From Zygnema cylindricum (lineage: Eukaryota; Streptophyta; Zygnematophyceae; Zygnematales; Zygnemataceae), in the NCBI GenBank assembly GCA_037447655.1, contig JBBHKE010000226.1, positions 1 to 42,500 of the forward strand: 42,500 nucleotides of DNA, read 5' to 3'. Of the stretch, positions 30,884 through 42,319 are shown piece after piece. Both the position numbers and the translations under genes were made by a program. The notes under the pieces were generated by a model, which did no database searches, was not told the DNA's origin, and saw only the letters and a list, made by a program, of their open reading frames with translations. Numbering within the stretch: the first letter of the stretch is position 1; every line of letters begins with the position of its first letter.

Positions 30884-32393
30884 TATTGGGGGGAAAACGC
30901 TAATATTGTGCAAGTGAATCATCCCTGCTAGTTTTGACTGTTAAAACAAATTTGTAGTATTTGATTTTTGTTTGTTGCGCATTGCAACTTCTCTACTGCA
31001 AAAACTCACGATGATGACCCATCTTGGTATATTGATGGAGAAAACCAATTTCTACATTGAAGTTCAAAAGGCGAAAAACCTAAAAGGAAACATGGAAGAG
31101 AAGCACGTAAGTGCTGAAATAATCATTGCTTTTGTAAGTCAACGCGTATTCTTAAAGCGCTTGGTAAGGGTGCGTCTTCATGTACTTGAAACTTAGAGAA
31201 TTTACTTTGTTTTTTAACGCAGATTCAGCGGACCCGGATTTCGGGTGTCCCTATGTGTACCAAACGAAGTTGTCACTTAACGGCGTGACGATTGTATACG
31301 TCGACAGTGCCCGTGACGGCTGTTGACAGTGTACAATCTGTGATGACGCACGTTGTTTTTTGTAGCTGCTTGTGACGTCGCATGAGTTTTCGTGACATGG
31401 TAGACGTACCACGTTCCAGCCTGTTTTTCACGGTTGAAGAAGATGCACTTTGCCTTTGCGTCTCTTGCCCGCTCGACGTGAAATGGCATCGGATTTTGAG
31501 ACCCCTGGCGAAATAAAATCCGTACCAGGCGCAAACGGACAGAATCTAACAAATTGTGTACTTTGATTTGTCGTACCTGAACGCAAACGGACAAAACATA
31601 GCGGATCGTGCACTTTTCGTCGTCACTTGAATTCTTTTGATTTTTTTTGAAATTTTTTTACACGTGCGAATACGTGTTTTTATTTGTTTTTCGAAAATTC
31701 TTTGTTTAAAAACACATCTTCCCTGTGTTTTAAAGAAAAGTTTGAAGATGACGTTTTTTGGCGTGGCCGTGGGTAAACGACGACATGTAGTACATCTTAA
31801 ATTCGATGATGACGCAAAATGTACTTCTCATTTTTTCTATTTTTTTGTACGGTTGAAACTTATGCGGTACGGCTCTAAGTTTTACAGGAAAACGACAGGA
31901 AAATACCCTTACTTAGGCACATGGAGACTTATCCTAAGTTATAGGCAAACGAGGAAAAGTAGGAAACCATCTCAGGAGTCAACTTCCGTACTGTACCGAT
32001 TACGTCGTTTCATAATTTTTGCTGCATGTGAAGTTTTATCTTCGTACAGTGAGCGACTGTTGCTGGCTGTTCGGATCGGATCGGGCGGTCAGCATTCATC
32101 GAAATGGCAAAAGACAATAAAGTAAAACAGCAAAAGTAACGACCAAACAATCTCCGTACTTATCTGAAATGAAATCAAGTTGCTTTTGTACATTTATTGT
32201 ACGGTCTCAATTTCGCGGTTCTGGAGAAAGTGTTTTTACCTGCCCGAATTGTGCAGGGTGGTTGAGATTGTTCTGTCCTGCCCGTTGTCAAAGGATATTC
32301 TCATGTTGGTTTAAGAAACCAGGGACAAAAATATGGACGTATTTTCAGTGAAAAGTACAGGAAGTACGTTTCTAGGAGTTTTTTTTGCAAGTG
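30884..32393. other. Intergenic sequence, no gene recognised
   Basis: No spliceable conserved coding sequence was found. 31270-31420 is rich in TGACG and CGTGACG motifs. 31522-31621 is a two-unit, 51-bp tandem repeat (GTACCAGGCGCAAACGGACA and its variant). The 162-codon open frame at 31637-32125 has no recognisable domain. Confidence 0.45.
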
Positions 32394-32489
32394 GGTAAAA
32401 GTGGATCTTTCGAACGCCGCGTCTTCGCGCAAGGCTCACCTTAAGCGAATCCAGAAGATTGCGTCGGCCGCGGCAGATCCACTTTTACC
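32394..32489. other. 96-nt GC-rich hairpin
   Basis: GGTAAAAGTGGATCT (32394-32408) and its perfect inverse AGATCCACTTTTACC (32475-32489) enclose a GC-rich interior. That interior pairs further (GCCGCG with CGCGGC; CGCAA with TTGCG). It differs sharply from the surrounding AT-rich DNA. It may be a small inverted-repeat element or a structured RNA; no flanking target duplication was evident. Confidence 0.7.
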
Positions 32490-33584
32490 AATCAGGTATT
32501 ACGTGTCATTTGTACCACAGCCCTGGAAAATTTGCATGATTAGAAAATCGTGAAGAATAGTTTCTGAATAAAATTGAACCAATCCTTACCTGCCACGTTT
32601 ACCGAAGAGACTAGGGCAGAAAAAAAGATACCATTATATCTTTTTAGCCGTAGTTGTGTTTCTTTTTGCTGCCCGATAATAGCCCTGGTGCAGTTTCAAA
32701 ACCCAGAATCTGTAAACCCGGATCCTACATGAGACCAGAAAGTGGGACTTACGACCCGGGGATCTTCCGATGGCCCAGTTCGAGTCACGCTATTACATGC
32801 CCCCAGCTGTACTTTGTAAAATGTACTTGTATTATCTGTCCCGATTTTATAATACAAGAATGTACCTGTACTGTACTTATTGCAATAAACTGGATTTTTA
32901 GCCTATCCTATGCATCCATTACGGTTCAGCCTTTCAGCCGTTCAGGTGAATCCAAACAATTTAAGCGCAGTCTCGATTGAGAAACGACGTTTGAAGCAAA
33001 ACTTCAGATAGAGTTACAGAATGGCGTTTTCTTTTCTATGTGTCAAATTACTGTAGCTTAAAGTTCTATGTGGCTTTCTTTACGAAACCGTCTAGCTCTC
33101 GATTATTGTACGGATCTACTGAAAACGAAGTAACGAACCCTATCGCCTCAATTTCAGTCCATTCGCAGATGCAGCCAAAGCTTTTCCAAAACCCTAAATT
33201 CCATTAGTATTTGCATCTACTGGACGTCTCCACACTTCTTTTTTCACTTTGACTAATTTCAGAGGACGAAACCTCTGCTGCTTTAACTCGATCCCGGCTG
33301 CAAAGCTACATTCTAGCTAGGACAGATTCTGGCGTACAAATGCTTTGAATAATTTAGAAAGACCTCTATGCCTGGTTTTAGATTTACAGCGGAAAATCAA
33401 TCTCAGAAGAAGTCTCGACTGGATCTGCTTCCTTGTCCTTCATAAAAAAATTTGTTGTTTTTTCCAAAAAAATTGTGAACGGAGTTATAAGCTTTTCTAA
33501 AACTTGTTGATTAGCGGTTTAAACGGGATTTTCTACATCCATCAAAAGCATAGTTATTTGGAAAAGTAGATTAAATCTGCAAAC
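32490..33584 (+). promoter_or_regulatory. UBP1 upstream region and 5' leader
   Basis: A telo-box-like AAAACCCTAAA lies at 33188-33198, about 390 bp before the UBP1 start, as near the Y14 start. The pyrimidine-rich sequence around 33230-33260 and an AG-ending tract may mark a leader intron, but its limits cannot be fixed. Confidence 0.35.
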
Positions 33585-36500
33585 ATGATGCAGCAGCAAA
33601 TGTATCATCCAGGTCTCCTTTCTGCCATGGCACAAGTAAGTTCGAAACGTTCATCAATGCTTTGTTTATTCTGATTTTGATACACATTTATTGCTGATTT
33701 GCAAACCTGATATTGTTTATAGCGTCTCCTAAGTTAAATGAAAAAGACATGAGACAGGTGCGAATTTCTGGTGATAGTACGACCCACGACCAGAATTCAC
33801 CCTGAATGTTACATGTCGTAGGTATCTGTTTCTGTCGCTAGAATGTTTATTTACGTCTGTTTTATTGATACATCTGCATAAAATTATGTTCCCTAATTAT
33901 TTAACAGAAGGTAGATGACGACGTTGTTTCACCAAAGCGTGTTAAAACATGCAGAAAAGAGTATTTCATACCTGTGAGTGCATTCTGCTTTTTTTGTTGT
34001 GTTTTTCTGATGTCAAATTCAGAAAGCATGGCTTATGAAGCTACAGCATTTTGCTTATCCGAATGGTTGGATGCAGTTGGAGCCTATTCCGAGTGGCAAC
34101 CTTCCTCCCGGTTTTGACGCTAGTGCTTGCCGTAGTGTGTGAGTATCGACATCCTTTCAGATTTATCTTTACGGTCAAATTTTATCTTTACGTAATTATT
34201 TTACTTTTCAATTGAAACTTTGCAAAGTTTTTTTGCAGAGTTTCTTTGCATAAGCTGATTCAATTTTTAAAACCCTTAACACACCAGTCCTTGCTCAAGG
34301 ATTATTGAACAGTTTTGAATAGTTATTGAGAGACTAGTGCAACAGGTTATACGGATAGTCATTTTTGATGAGGTAGGATGGGTTCGAATGGCTTTAATTT
34401 AATGAGTAATGCTGAACAATTTGTGCATCACCTTGTCATTTTCGACCACAGAACAGTGGTTGTTTGTAAAAGTACTGATTAGGGTGGTTGTGTCAGTGCT
34501 TATTGAAGTCATTCTATCTGATCAAACGTGGATTTGTCAGGTATGTTGGAAATATTCACACGAAGGTGACTGATGCATTATTGGCGGAGCTCTTTTCAAG
34601 TGTCGGGCCACTTGAAGGTTGCAAATTGATTCGCAAAGAGAAGGTATATAAGACTTAACTTACACTTCTATGCTGGGTGACTACTGCAGAAATCCTCCGC
34701 CAATGTTAAAATATTCAAATTTTCTGATTCTTTCAACAGCCAAAGAAACTGGGAACAGCTTAGCTTGTTCTTACTCGCTGTCAATTTTTGCCTAATTTCC
34801 GCATACTGTCCAGGCTTACTTTTTGTCTCTTTCATTGATGTTTAGAATTTTAATTCTGTTAATTCTTACAGCCAGAGAAAACTATGCAGCAGGCTTATTC
34901 TAATACTGGCGATTCTGGCTGTAATGACTCTAATTGTTCGGAAATTGTATGCTGGTTGCAAAACCGTACAGTTTTCTGTATGAATGCTAAGTTTGTGCCA
35001 GTAACGCCTGTTACAGGGCTCGTATAATCCCATATTAGCTGTCTCAAGTTTTCTTTGTATCACTTCATCGCAGTTGGTCTGATATATGTGTATATGATAT
35101 ATGTCTAATGCATGTGGTGTTTTGTGCAGTCATCTTATGGATTCGTGGACTATTTTGATCATAGGTCAGCAGCAGCTGCACTTGTTACACTGAATGGAAG
35201 GCTTTTGTAAGTATTGCACTACCTTTGAAAATCTCATTATCTTGATCTTAGTTTGAATGTGTGGAAAGGTATGGAAACGCCTTGTGGTTTCTATAAACTA
35301 TATTATATTAAACCCGAAAAGCCAGTGTTATTTGCACAAGATGGGGTAACCAGATATAGGTTTTCAATGCGTTTGCGCACTCATGAATTATGGTCTTATT
35401 CCTAGCTCCTGCTTTTCGTTGTTGTAAAACTTCTTTGCTGAGTTTGCTAAATTTGTTTGTCAGTTTTCTCTTATCCTTTACTAGTGAATATTTGAACAGA
35501 TGCACAGGCTTGTGGAAAATAGTCGATGCTAGACTTTTGATATTTTTTTTGGTCTAGTGAGAGTATGATGCTCATTCGTCTGATTGTTTTGTCAATTTGC
35601 ATTATCTACACGCCTTGATGTTGACCTTTTTTTCTTTTTATTTTTGATTTTGTCAGGTTTGGTCAGCCTATCAAAGTGAACTGGGCTTATGCAAGTGGAC
35701 AGAGGGAAGACACAACTGGTGAATCTCCAAAACCATCCATTGATGTTTTTGCGTCTGTATATGTTTGATCATTGATGTTTTACTGCCTTGCTTCAGCTTA
35801 GAGAGAGGTAGAAAGAGATAGCAAGAGAGGAGGCAAAAAAGAGGGAGAGAGGGCGGTGAGGGGGTTAGGAGGAGAAGGGGATTTAGGTGAGGGGGAGGGA
35901 CTGGGAGTGAGTGAGGGAGAGAGGGAGCTGCAGCTGAAAGTTTCCTTAAGATGGAACTCTATGTTTCTTCTTATGCATCAATTAGTTACATATAAAAAAA
36001 ATTGTTTGGACAAAACTAACGAGTACTTACCCTCGGTTGTAATCCCTAGACCTGTTCTTTACCCATTTTTTCACTGTCTTTTTGTAGGGGATTCTCGGGG
36101 GTTGTCAGGCCACTTCAACATTTTTGTTGGAGATTTAAGCCCTGAGGTTACCGATGCCACATTGTATGCTGCTTTCAGCATGTATTCGAGTTGCTCGTAA
36201 GTAGATTATTTTAAATTATTGTCCCGTTTGGTCCTTTTTATCCTCTTTTTTGTCCTTTTTATCCTCTTTTTTGTCCCTTTTTTTTTCCTGCTAACATGTG
36301 AATAATTACCAAAGACGCTTTATGTCAGTCAGGGAACAGGTGCCAATACACGTCACAATTAGAGATTTTTTTTGGTGTGATAGATAACCAATAGTTACTC
36401 GCTTCAAAATTTATAGATTGTACCTTATTAGTTTTGTATTGGACCGACTGCTGGTTAAATTCATGTCAGCTTAATCCGCATCAGCCAAGGAATACCAGGT

Positions 36501-39500
36501 ATATATAACATTCATTTTTTTTTTATTTTTTTTATTAATGCTACCTATTTAGGGTACTTAGTACTCTACCTTTTTAGTATTTTTTGCATTAGTTGTCAGT
36601 AGTATTTTTTGATTTTTTTATTTTTTTTTCTTTTTTCTCTTTTTTTTCCCTTCTCTTCCCCCTCCACCTTTTTTTTTCCTTTTTTTTGTTTTTTTCTTGG
36701 CGAATACCTACTACGTTGGAGATCAGGGACGCAAGGGTCATGTGGGATCAGCGATCTGGGCGATCAAGAGGGTTTGGATTTGTTTCTTTTAGGAATCAAG
36801 CGGTACGTCATGTCACGTCAAGTCAGTCACGTTTTTGTAGCTCTTTTGAAAATAATATATTCATATATTAACTGGTGGATTACACCGCCCGTCGTTACTA
36901 CAGTTAGTGGTAACATCTAGTTAGAATTAACTGCGCTAAATTATGTTTTTTCACTTAGCTAAGTAGTGTTACTGATAGTAATTTGTGATTTCCGGTCAGT
37001 AAAAGCACTCACTCAAATGCGAGTGATTAACTCTAATAGCGATAAGCAGTCAAGTGATTTATAGACTTAGGGACCATGAGGAAAAAGGAAGCTTCCTCTG
37101 TGCTTCTTGGGGATTGTCGAGAAATTGAGGATCGTTCAAGACAGTCGAAGAACGGGCAAAGGTAATCGTGTCTTCGTTCGTGTACTTCGATATGTAGATC
37201 AATCCATTTTTGACCGTCTGGAAATCTTTACCTATATTTATTGGTTTTTTAGATCCTTTGGTGCCTGTTGTTGATTAATTGCTCTCTCTCTCTCTCTCTG
37301 TCTGGCAGGAGGCGGAGGTAGCGATCTCTGAAATGAACGGTGAGTTTTGTAGTTGTGAATTTCAACCTTTCTTGAATGTACTGTTGCGTTTTTCTTCTTA
37401 TCTCTGTTTCTCTTTTTAAACCTTTTATCAATCACTTGAAGAATAGAGCCCGCAGCACGTTGTGGCAAAGCATAAGTCTTATAGTTCTTTGTAATGTTGT
37501 CAGTATTGTTGTCACCATATTGTTCAATATAGGCAGCTTTCACCCAGACCAGACTGTGGAGCTTGGACTGCTTCCATCGGTTATAAATATTGTCTCTTAT
37601 AGAAATTGCTTGTTATATATAGCGATTCTTATGAGTAATGTGCTTATACATAATGGTTCCTAAAAGTAATGCTGCTCATCATCAATGGTGCTTATGTTCA
37701 AATTGCTTGTAAACATTGCGGAGCATTGAACATATAAATGCTTGACACAAATATGCTTTACCCTGTGTTAATGTTCGACCCTAATAGTTTGTTTTCTTTT
37801 ACTTCTGTGCAGCAAGATGGCTTGGAAGCCGTCCTATTCGCTGCAATTGGGCAACAAAAAATAATGTTACGCAGCAAGGGGAGGAAAACGGGAAGCAGCC
37901 CGGCACAAGCCAGGAGGGGACTGAGAGTGTACCAGAAACGCAAGAAGGTAAAGGTGGTGATATTTACACCCTGTTTTTGAACATGCAATGGAGTTAGTGA
38001 TGTCCATATCTGGCTGTCAAAGTGATTCTTCTTTGTAGCGCCAGCCTCTTTTTTTTTTATTCAATTTGCTACAATTGAGCTCTGTAGTTATTATAAAATA
38101 GAGAGGATCATTGTATAGCGCAAGATGCTGTGTACCCGGTAGTATTTTTTTTTTTTTGAGCATAAGTTCCAAATTGGATCATTATCAGTAATGTTAACAA
38201 TAGCCACCGACTTCTTTTTAAGACTCTTTTGATCTGCTTTTCAGGTGAGCAAGAACTTCAGCATCAACATCAACTCCAGCCTATGCCTCCTGGAGATGCC
38301 TCTCAGGCGAATTTGCAATACACCACAGTTTATGTTGGGAATCTTGCTCATGAGGTGCGTTTTTTGCAGAATCATGTTCTTTGCAACTTAATGTTGCAAA
38401 ATATGTTTTTAGAAACTTATGTTCTTACTTGCACAGGAACCTAATCAACAGAATCACAGCAGGCAACTGCTTGTGAGATTAGCCAAACGAAGTCTTTGTG
38501 TATGTTGTATCCCTTGTTATTCGCAACAGAACGAGCTCTCCTTTTTATGGCTGTTACTCGCAGCTTTTGCATCAAGGCCTAGTGTATTTTTTCATCTGGT
38601 TTGAACTCCATCTTTGACACCAACGGCTTGAAGATTCGTAATGTTTGGATTTTTTCTACAAAGTCAGGATATTTGAATCGTGTCTACAGTGGTTCTGCCT
38701 CCTGTTTGTTTGCTGTGTGATTGGGTTCTAGGATGATAATTTTTATGGGAAATATTGGTGGAATGTGGATTTGTGAATTGTTATGCTGAGGATTAGCATG
38801 GTCTGCCACCGGTTTTCAACTTTGTGTCCCCCCGATGGTCCAGGCCGTTCTTTTTGTAAAGCATCTTGTGAAGGAAATTGGAAGTTGTATATTTGTGTAA
38901 TAGTTTGGTCAGTACTCTATTCTGATTATCAAGCCTATAAGTGTGAAAACATTTGGTTACATATATAGCTGGTTGTACTTAAAGTCATTTGTTCAAATGA
39001 TCTTGTGGCTACAGGTTTCACAAGCAGAGCTTCATCGGAACTTTTATGCATTAGGCGTGGGAACCATAGAAGATGTTCGAGTTCAAAAGGATAAGGGTTT
39101 CGGTTTTGTCCGGTACCGATCTCATGACGAGGCGGCAACAGCCATACAAATGGCCAATGGACGTGTCATATGCGGGAAGTCTGTGAAGGTGACGTCAATT
39201 ACCACTGTTCTCATGTTTTTACTTTTAGGATGTGAACTGGAAATCTCACTTCCGTAAGGCAATATTTTGTTAGCGCAGAAGGCTGTCAACGCCAGGAAGT
39301 GGATTGTGTGTCAAGAGAACTAAAGGAGGGACTGCAGGTCCTTGCAATTTACAGTCATGTTTCTATCTCTAAGGTGGTTATTTGAGGTTCATTAGGGTCT
39401 TCTAGGGTTTTAAAATCTGTTTTTAAGTTCTTCTACTGGGCTAGAAAGTGAAAAATTGGCCCGGTGAGGTAATGGCCCTGGAGGACGTGGGCGTTAGATC

Positions 39501-40589
39501 CATTATATAGGGTGCTCGATTGCGCCAAATAATTAAATCCTAAGCGTGACGAGTCTGTAGACAATAGTGTTGTGTATCGAAGGCTCGATATTTGATCTGT
39601 ACCTAATTTTGGGTACCCGATAATCGATATATTGAGAAGCTCAATATCGCGATATGTAGACGATATATCGGCCGATATTGCGATATATTTCTATCGCGAT
39701 GTATCTAAGTGACGCTAGGTCAATTTTTTTTTCAAAAGCCCCCCCCCCCCCTGGGTGGCGCGCCCTTACTGGGGGGGGGGATCTTCCGTACAATTTGCCG
39801 TGCTATTTACTGTACGATTTACCATACTAAATTTGTACGGTCTCCCACTTGCTACCAAATATATCGCGATAATTTTTGCTGGTCCCGGAGCGATATATCG
39901 AGCCCTCTTACCGTTCGATATTCGATATATAGAAATGTCGAATTTATCGTGATAAATTTTTACCCGATACACAACGCTAGTAATCTGAAGCTAAGACACA
40001 AGAAAGCGGGGATTGATGCACACCTCTCATGGCGAAATGGTCTATGGCAAGAGATGGTCCACTAGTATTATTGATTGCTCATACCACTTCATGTATGGAA
40101 AAGCGGGATCGTGCTGACTATATTAGGTAGTTTACTGTTCCTTCAAATGTTTATCATGTTACTATTAATTTCTTTTTTCTATTGCTTTGTTGGTGATTCT
40201 CATTGTTGTTTTTAATTTTGGAGTCAAGAATTCCGTAATTCAAACCAGGACTCAAACCTTTTTTTTTTTTTCAGTGTTCTTGGGGCAGTAAACCTACCCT
40301 TCCAAACAATTTTATTGCTCAAGGTCTCCCTCCTCCCATGCCTCATCACTCTTACCAACAACCTATTCCCGGATATTCGGCTCAAGATCCCATGTCCTAT
40401 TCTCGCCAAATATCACCTATTAGCAGAGCTTTGCTTCCTTTACCTCAACAAACTCCCATGGGAATGGACCAAAATGGAGTCGTCGCACTTCCCCCCGGTG
40501 TTATGGCCTCGAGTCGTTCAGCTTATGAAGCATACCAGCAAAACTCTGTGAATGGAGGTCGTATAGTACCTCATCAGATGTATTACTGA
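33585..40589 (+). CDS. UBP1: UBP1-type oligouridylate-binding protein (three RRMs)
   Basis: Twelve exons join in frame: 33585-33635, 34023-34138, 34541-34643, 35130-35206, 35657-35718, 36109-36196, 36727-36802, 37309-37339, 37813-37947, 38245-38354, 39015-39188 and 40275-40589 (1338 nt, 445 residues plus stop). YHPGLL and [14 protein letters not shown] are plant UBP1 hallmarks. RRM1 (about 54-131) has [13 protein letters not shown] and [18 protein letters not shown]2 (about 138-215) has [15 protein letters not shown] and [14 protein letters not shown]3 (about 273-345) has [12 protein letters not shown] and [11 protein letters not shown], ending CSWGSKP. The tail is Gln/Pro-rich and ends MYY. 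UBP1 proteins bind U-rich introns and 3' UTRs, aid pre-mRNA splicing and mRNA stability, and enter stress granules; they are the plant relatives of TIA-1. Length is close to Arabidopsis UBP1 (about 420). Alternative in-frame acceptors exist at exons 2 and 6. The second ATG codon follows directly. Confidence 0.94.
33908..33973 (+). other. Possible in-frame cassette exon in UBP1 intron 1
   Basis: The segment is preceded by TTATTTAACAG and followed by GTGAGT. It is 66 nt, phase 0 to phase 0, with no stop, encoding a basic 22-residue stretch ([15 protein letters not shown]...). It would insert between the N-terminal YHPGLL segment and the pre-RRM1 linker. UBP1 relatives that I know lack it, so it may be a chance exon. 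Confidence 0.35.
35770..36108. other. UBP1 intron 5 purine-rich tract and alternative acceptor
   Basis: 35800-35935 is G/A-rich (GAGAGG- and GGGAGG-type). At 36087 a strong acceptor TTTTTGTAG precedes the family-consistent acceptor at 36108 by 21 nt. Its use would add seven residues (GDSRGLS) in frame ahead of RRM2. Confidence 0.5.
36881..37052. mobile_element. MITE in UBP1 intron 7
   Basis: The ends TACACCGCCCGTCGTTACTA and CTCTAATAGCGATAAGCAGT belong to the same family as the Y14 intron MITEs. The short interior contains AAGCACTCACTCAAATGCGA, shared in type with 26230-26260. Confidence 0.68.
39565..39979. mobile_element. ATCG-rich hAT-like MITE in UBP1 intron 11
   Basis: TAGTGTTGTGTATCG at the left and CGATACACAACGCTA at the right are inverted ends. 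The interior is full of TATCGCGATA and CGATATATCG palindromes and has a central C14/G10 inverted pair (39740-39780). Flanking octamers (GTAGACAA and GTAATCTG) do not match convincingly. The ends resemble 22806 and 17230. Confidence 0.78.
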
Positions 40590-42319
40590 GGAGGAAGAAT
40601 TGAAGGGAGAAGAGTTACTGCCGATTACTAACAACTGGCTTTGTGTCTGTCTCATGAAGCACCTTAAAAGTGATATCAATTGGAAGTTCGGTGTTTTGTA
40701 ACTTAGTTTTGGTTGCCGTTTTGAAGTTTCTATTTTGAGGTCGATTGCCAGTCTGTATTCCTTAACCCTGATGTGGTGGATCCAGAAATTACCGACTGAT
40801 AAGGGAAAAAAAGTCGACATGGGGTTTATTTTGTTACAAATAGTGATTTTTTTCGAAGCATTATGTGCTTGCTATTAGTTGCAAGTCTTTTACCGACTCG
40901 TCCAATCGGTCAAATGCCCGTTTTCCGGGTCTTAGTTTCAGAGGTTCACAGCCTTTGGTTTTATCTTTTTAAAGGCGTCGTATTAGTTTTCTACGCCCTA
41001 ACGAGAATATGGTGGAATGAGTGCATACGGTGCGATGTTTTTTTTTCAACTACGACATTTTTTTTAAATGTTTGGAGAAAAAAGAAGTATAGTTTCTTTA
41101 GACCATAAGCTGGTATACCCGTGGTTCACATTTGTCGGTTAAGAAGAAGAACTTTTTAGGGATGGTCGAAATTACCGGCTTGTGTGGATCTGATAGCTGG
41201 TTGGAGGGAATTTTTGAAGGGACTAAAGGGGAGATATGTTGGCAGTTATACTGATTTTTTAGGGTTTGAAGGGGGAAAGAGACTATATATGAAACTGATT
41301 TAGTTCCTGGCAAAGGTATATTTACAGAGAAAATAACTTCAAATTCCTCGCGTGGATTTCACTATTATGTCAGAGGGGGGGTTGAGAGTGTGGTTTTGTT
41401 TTGTGTCATTTTGAGGTTAACTTACCTCTCTATATTAGCTGTGTAATACGGAATGGTAGTTTTTGTAAATGTCTCGTTCCTGCCTCTTTATTCTTTCTTC
41501 TCTCAGGCTTTGGGTGAGGTTTTTGCTAAATTCTCATAATGTATATGTGGAAATGGTTGACGTTTCTAGGATTATGAAAGCGCAATTCTGGATTATCTAA
41601 TGGGTCTTTACTGCTGGCATCTGCTCAGTACTGGAGATGAGCTATATTTATGCATGCATTATATGCATATATTTTGTCTTGATTGTAAAAGCTTAAAATA
41701 ATAAAAAATAATTAACCAATACATTGAGATGTTGTGTTCAAGGTATTCTAAAGAATCCTACAAACTCCCAGAAAATCCGAAAAAATCCTAGAAAATCATG
41801 TGAAATTGTCAGAGCCGATGCCCATAAGACGTCAGTGGAATACACGGCCCACAAGATTTAAGAAACCGATCCTGAATCTTAGTAACAAGAGTTTGTCGGA
41901 GGATAATCTATTCTGAATTCTGTCAAGAACCCAAGCGGTCACACTTTTCTGCTATAATTTTAATTAAGAGGTCTTACTTCTGCAAGGATGTGTTCAGGTA
42001 GGTTTTGTTTAAGGTATGCTACTTTGTTGTTGTCTTTGCTTCTTGCCATTTTCCATGTCCCCTGCCGGTTTGACTTTCTCTGTAGTAATCTCATCTGTAG
42101 AGTTTTTCATTCTGAGTTTGCTTTTGCTGTGGCTCCGTTGTTTCCATGTACTCAGATGATGGTTTACCGTTACATTTACTTACTCATCCTTTAACTGCTA
42201 CTGGATTCTACAGATGTGGACATTGCGGCCTAAGTAAGTTGAAAATATACTTTAAATTATGAAAAGCAAAATTGTGATAGTCAAGCTTATAGATGGCGAG
42301 TCTGCTCAAAACTGATTTG
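40590..42319. other. UBP1 3' UTR and downstream spacer
   Basis: The 3' UTR presumably occupies the first few hundred bases; AATAATAAAAAATAATT near 41697-41713 is a possible distal signal. No further gene is recognised. Short open frames here have no domain or splice support. Confidence 0.45.

Noticed and set aside
31637-32125. 162-codon open frame on the + strand
   Set aside because: No recognisable motif, biased composition, and no supporting splice or family evidence.
32755-32810. B-box-like AGTTCGAGTCA, possible tRNA or SINE
   Set aside because: No convincing A box or pairing arms; too weak to call.
41988-42194. Cys/Phe-rich open frame after UBP1
   Set aside because: Short, T-rich, no domain and no neighbouring exons.
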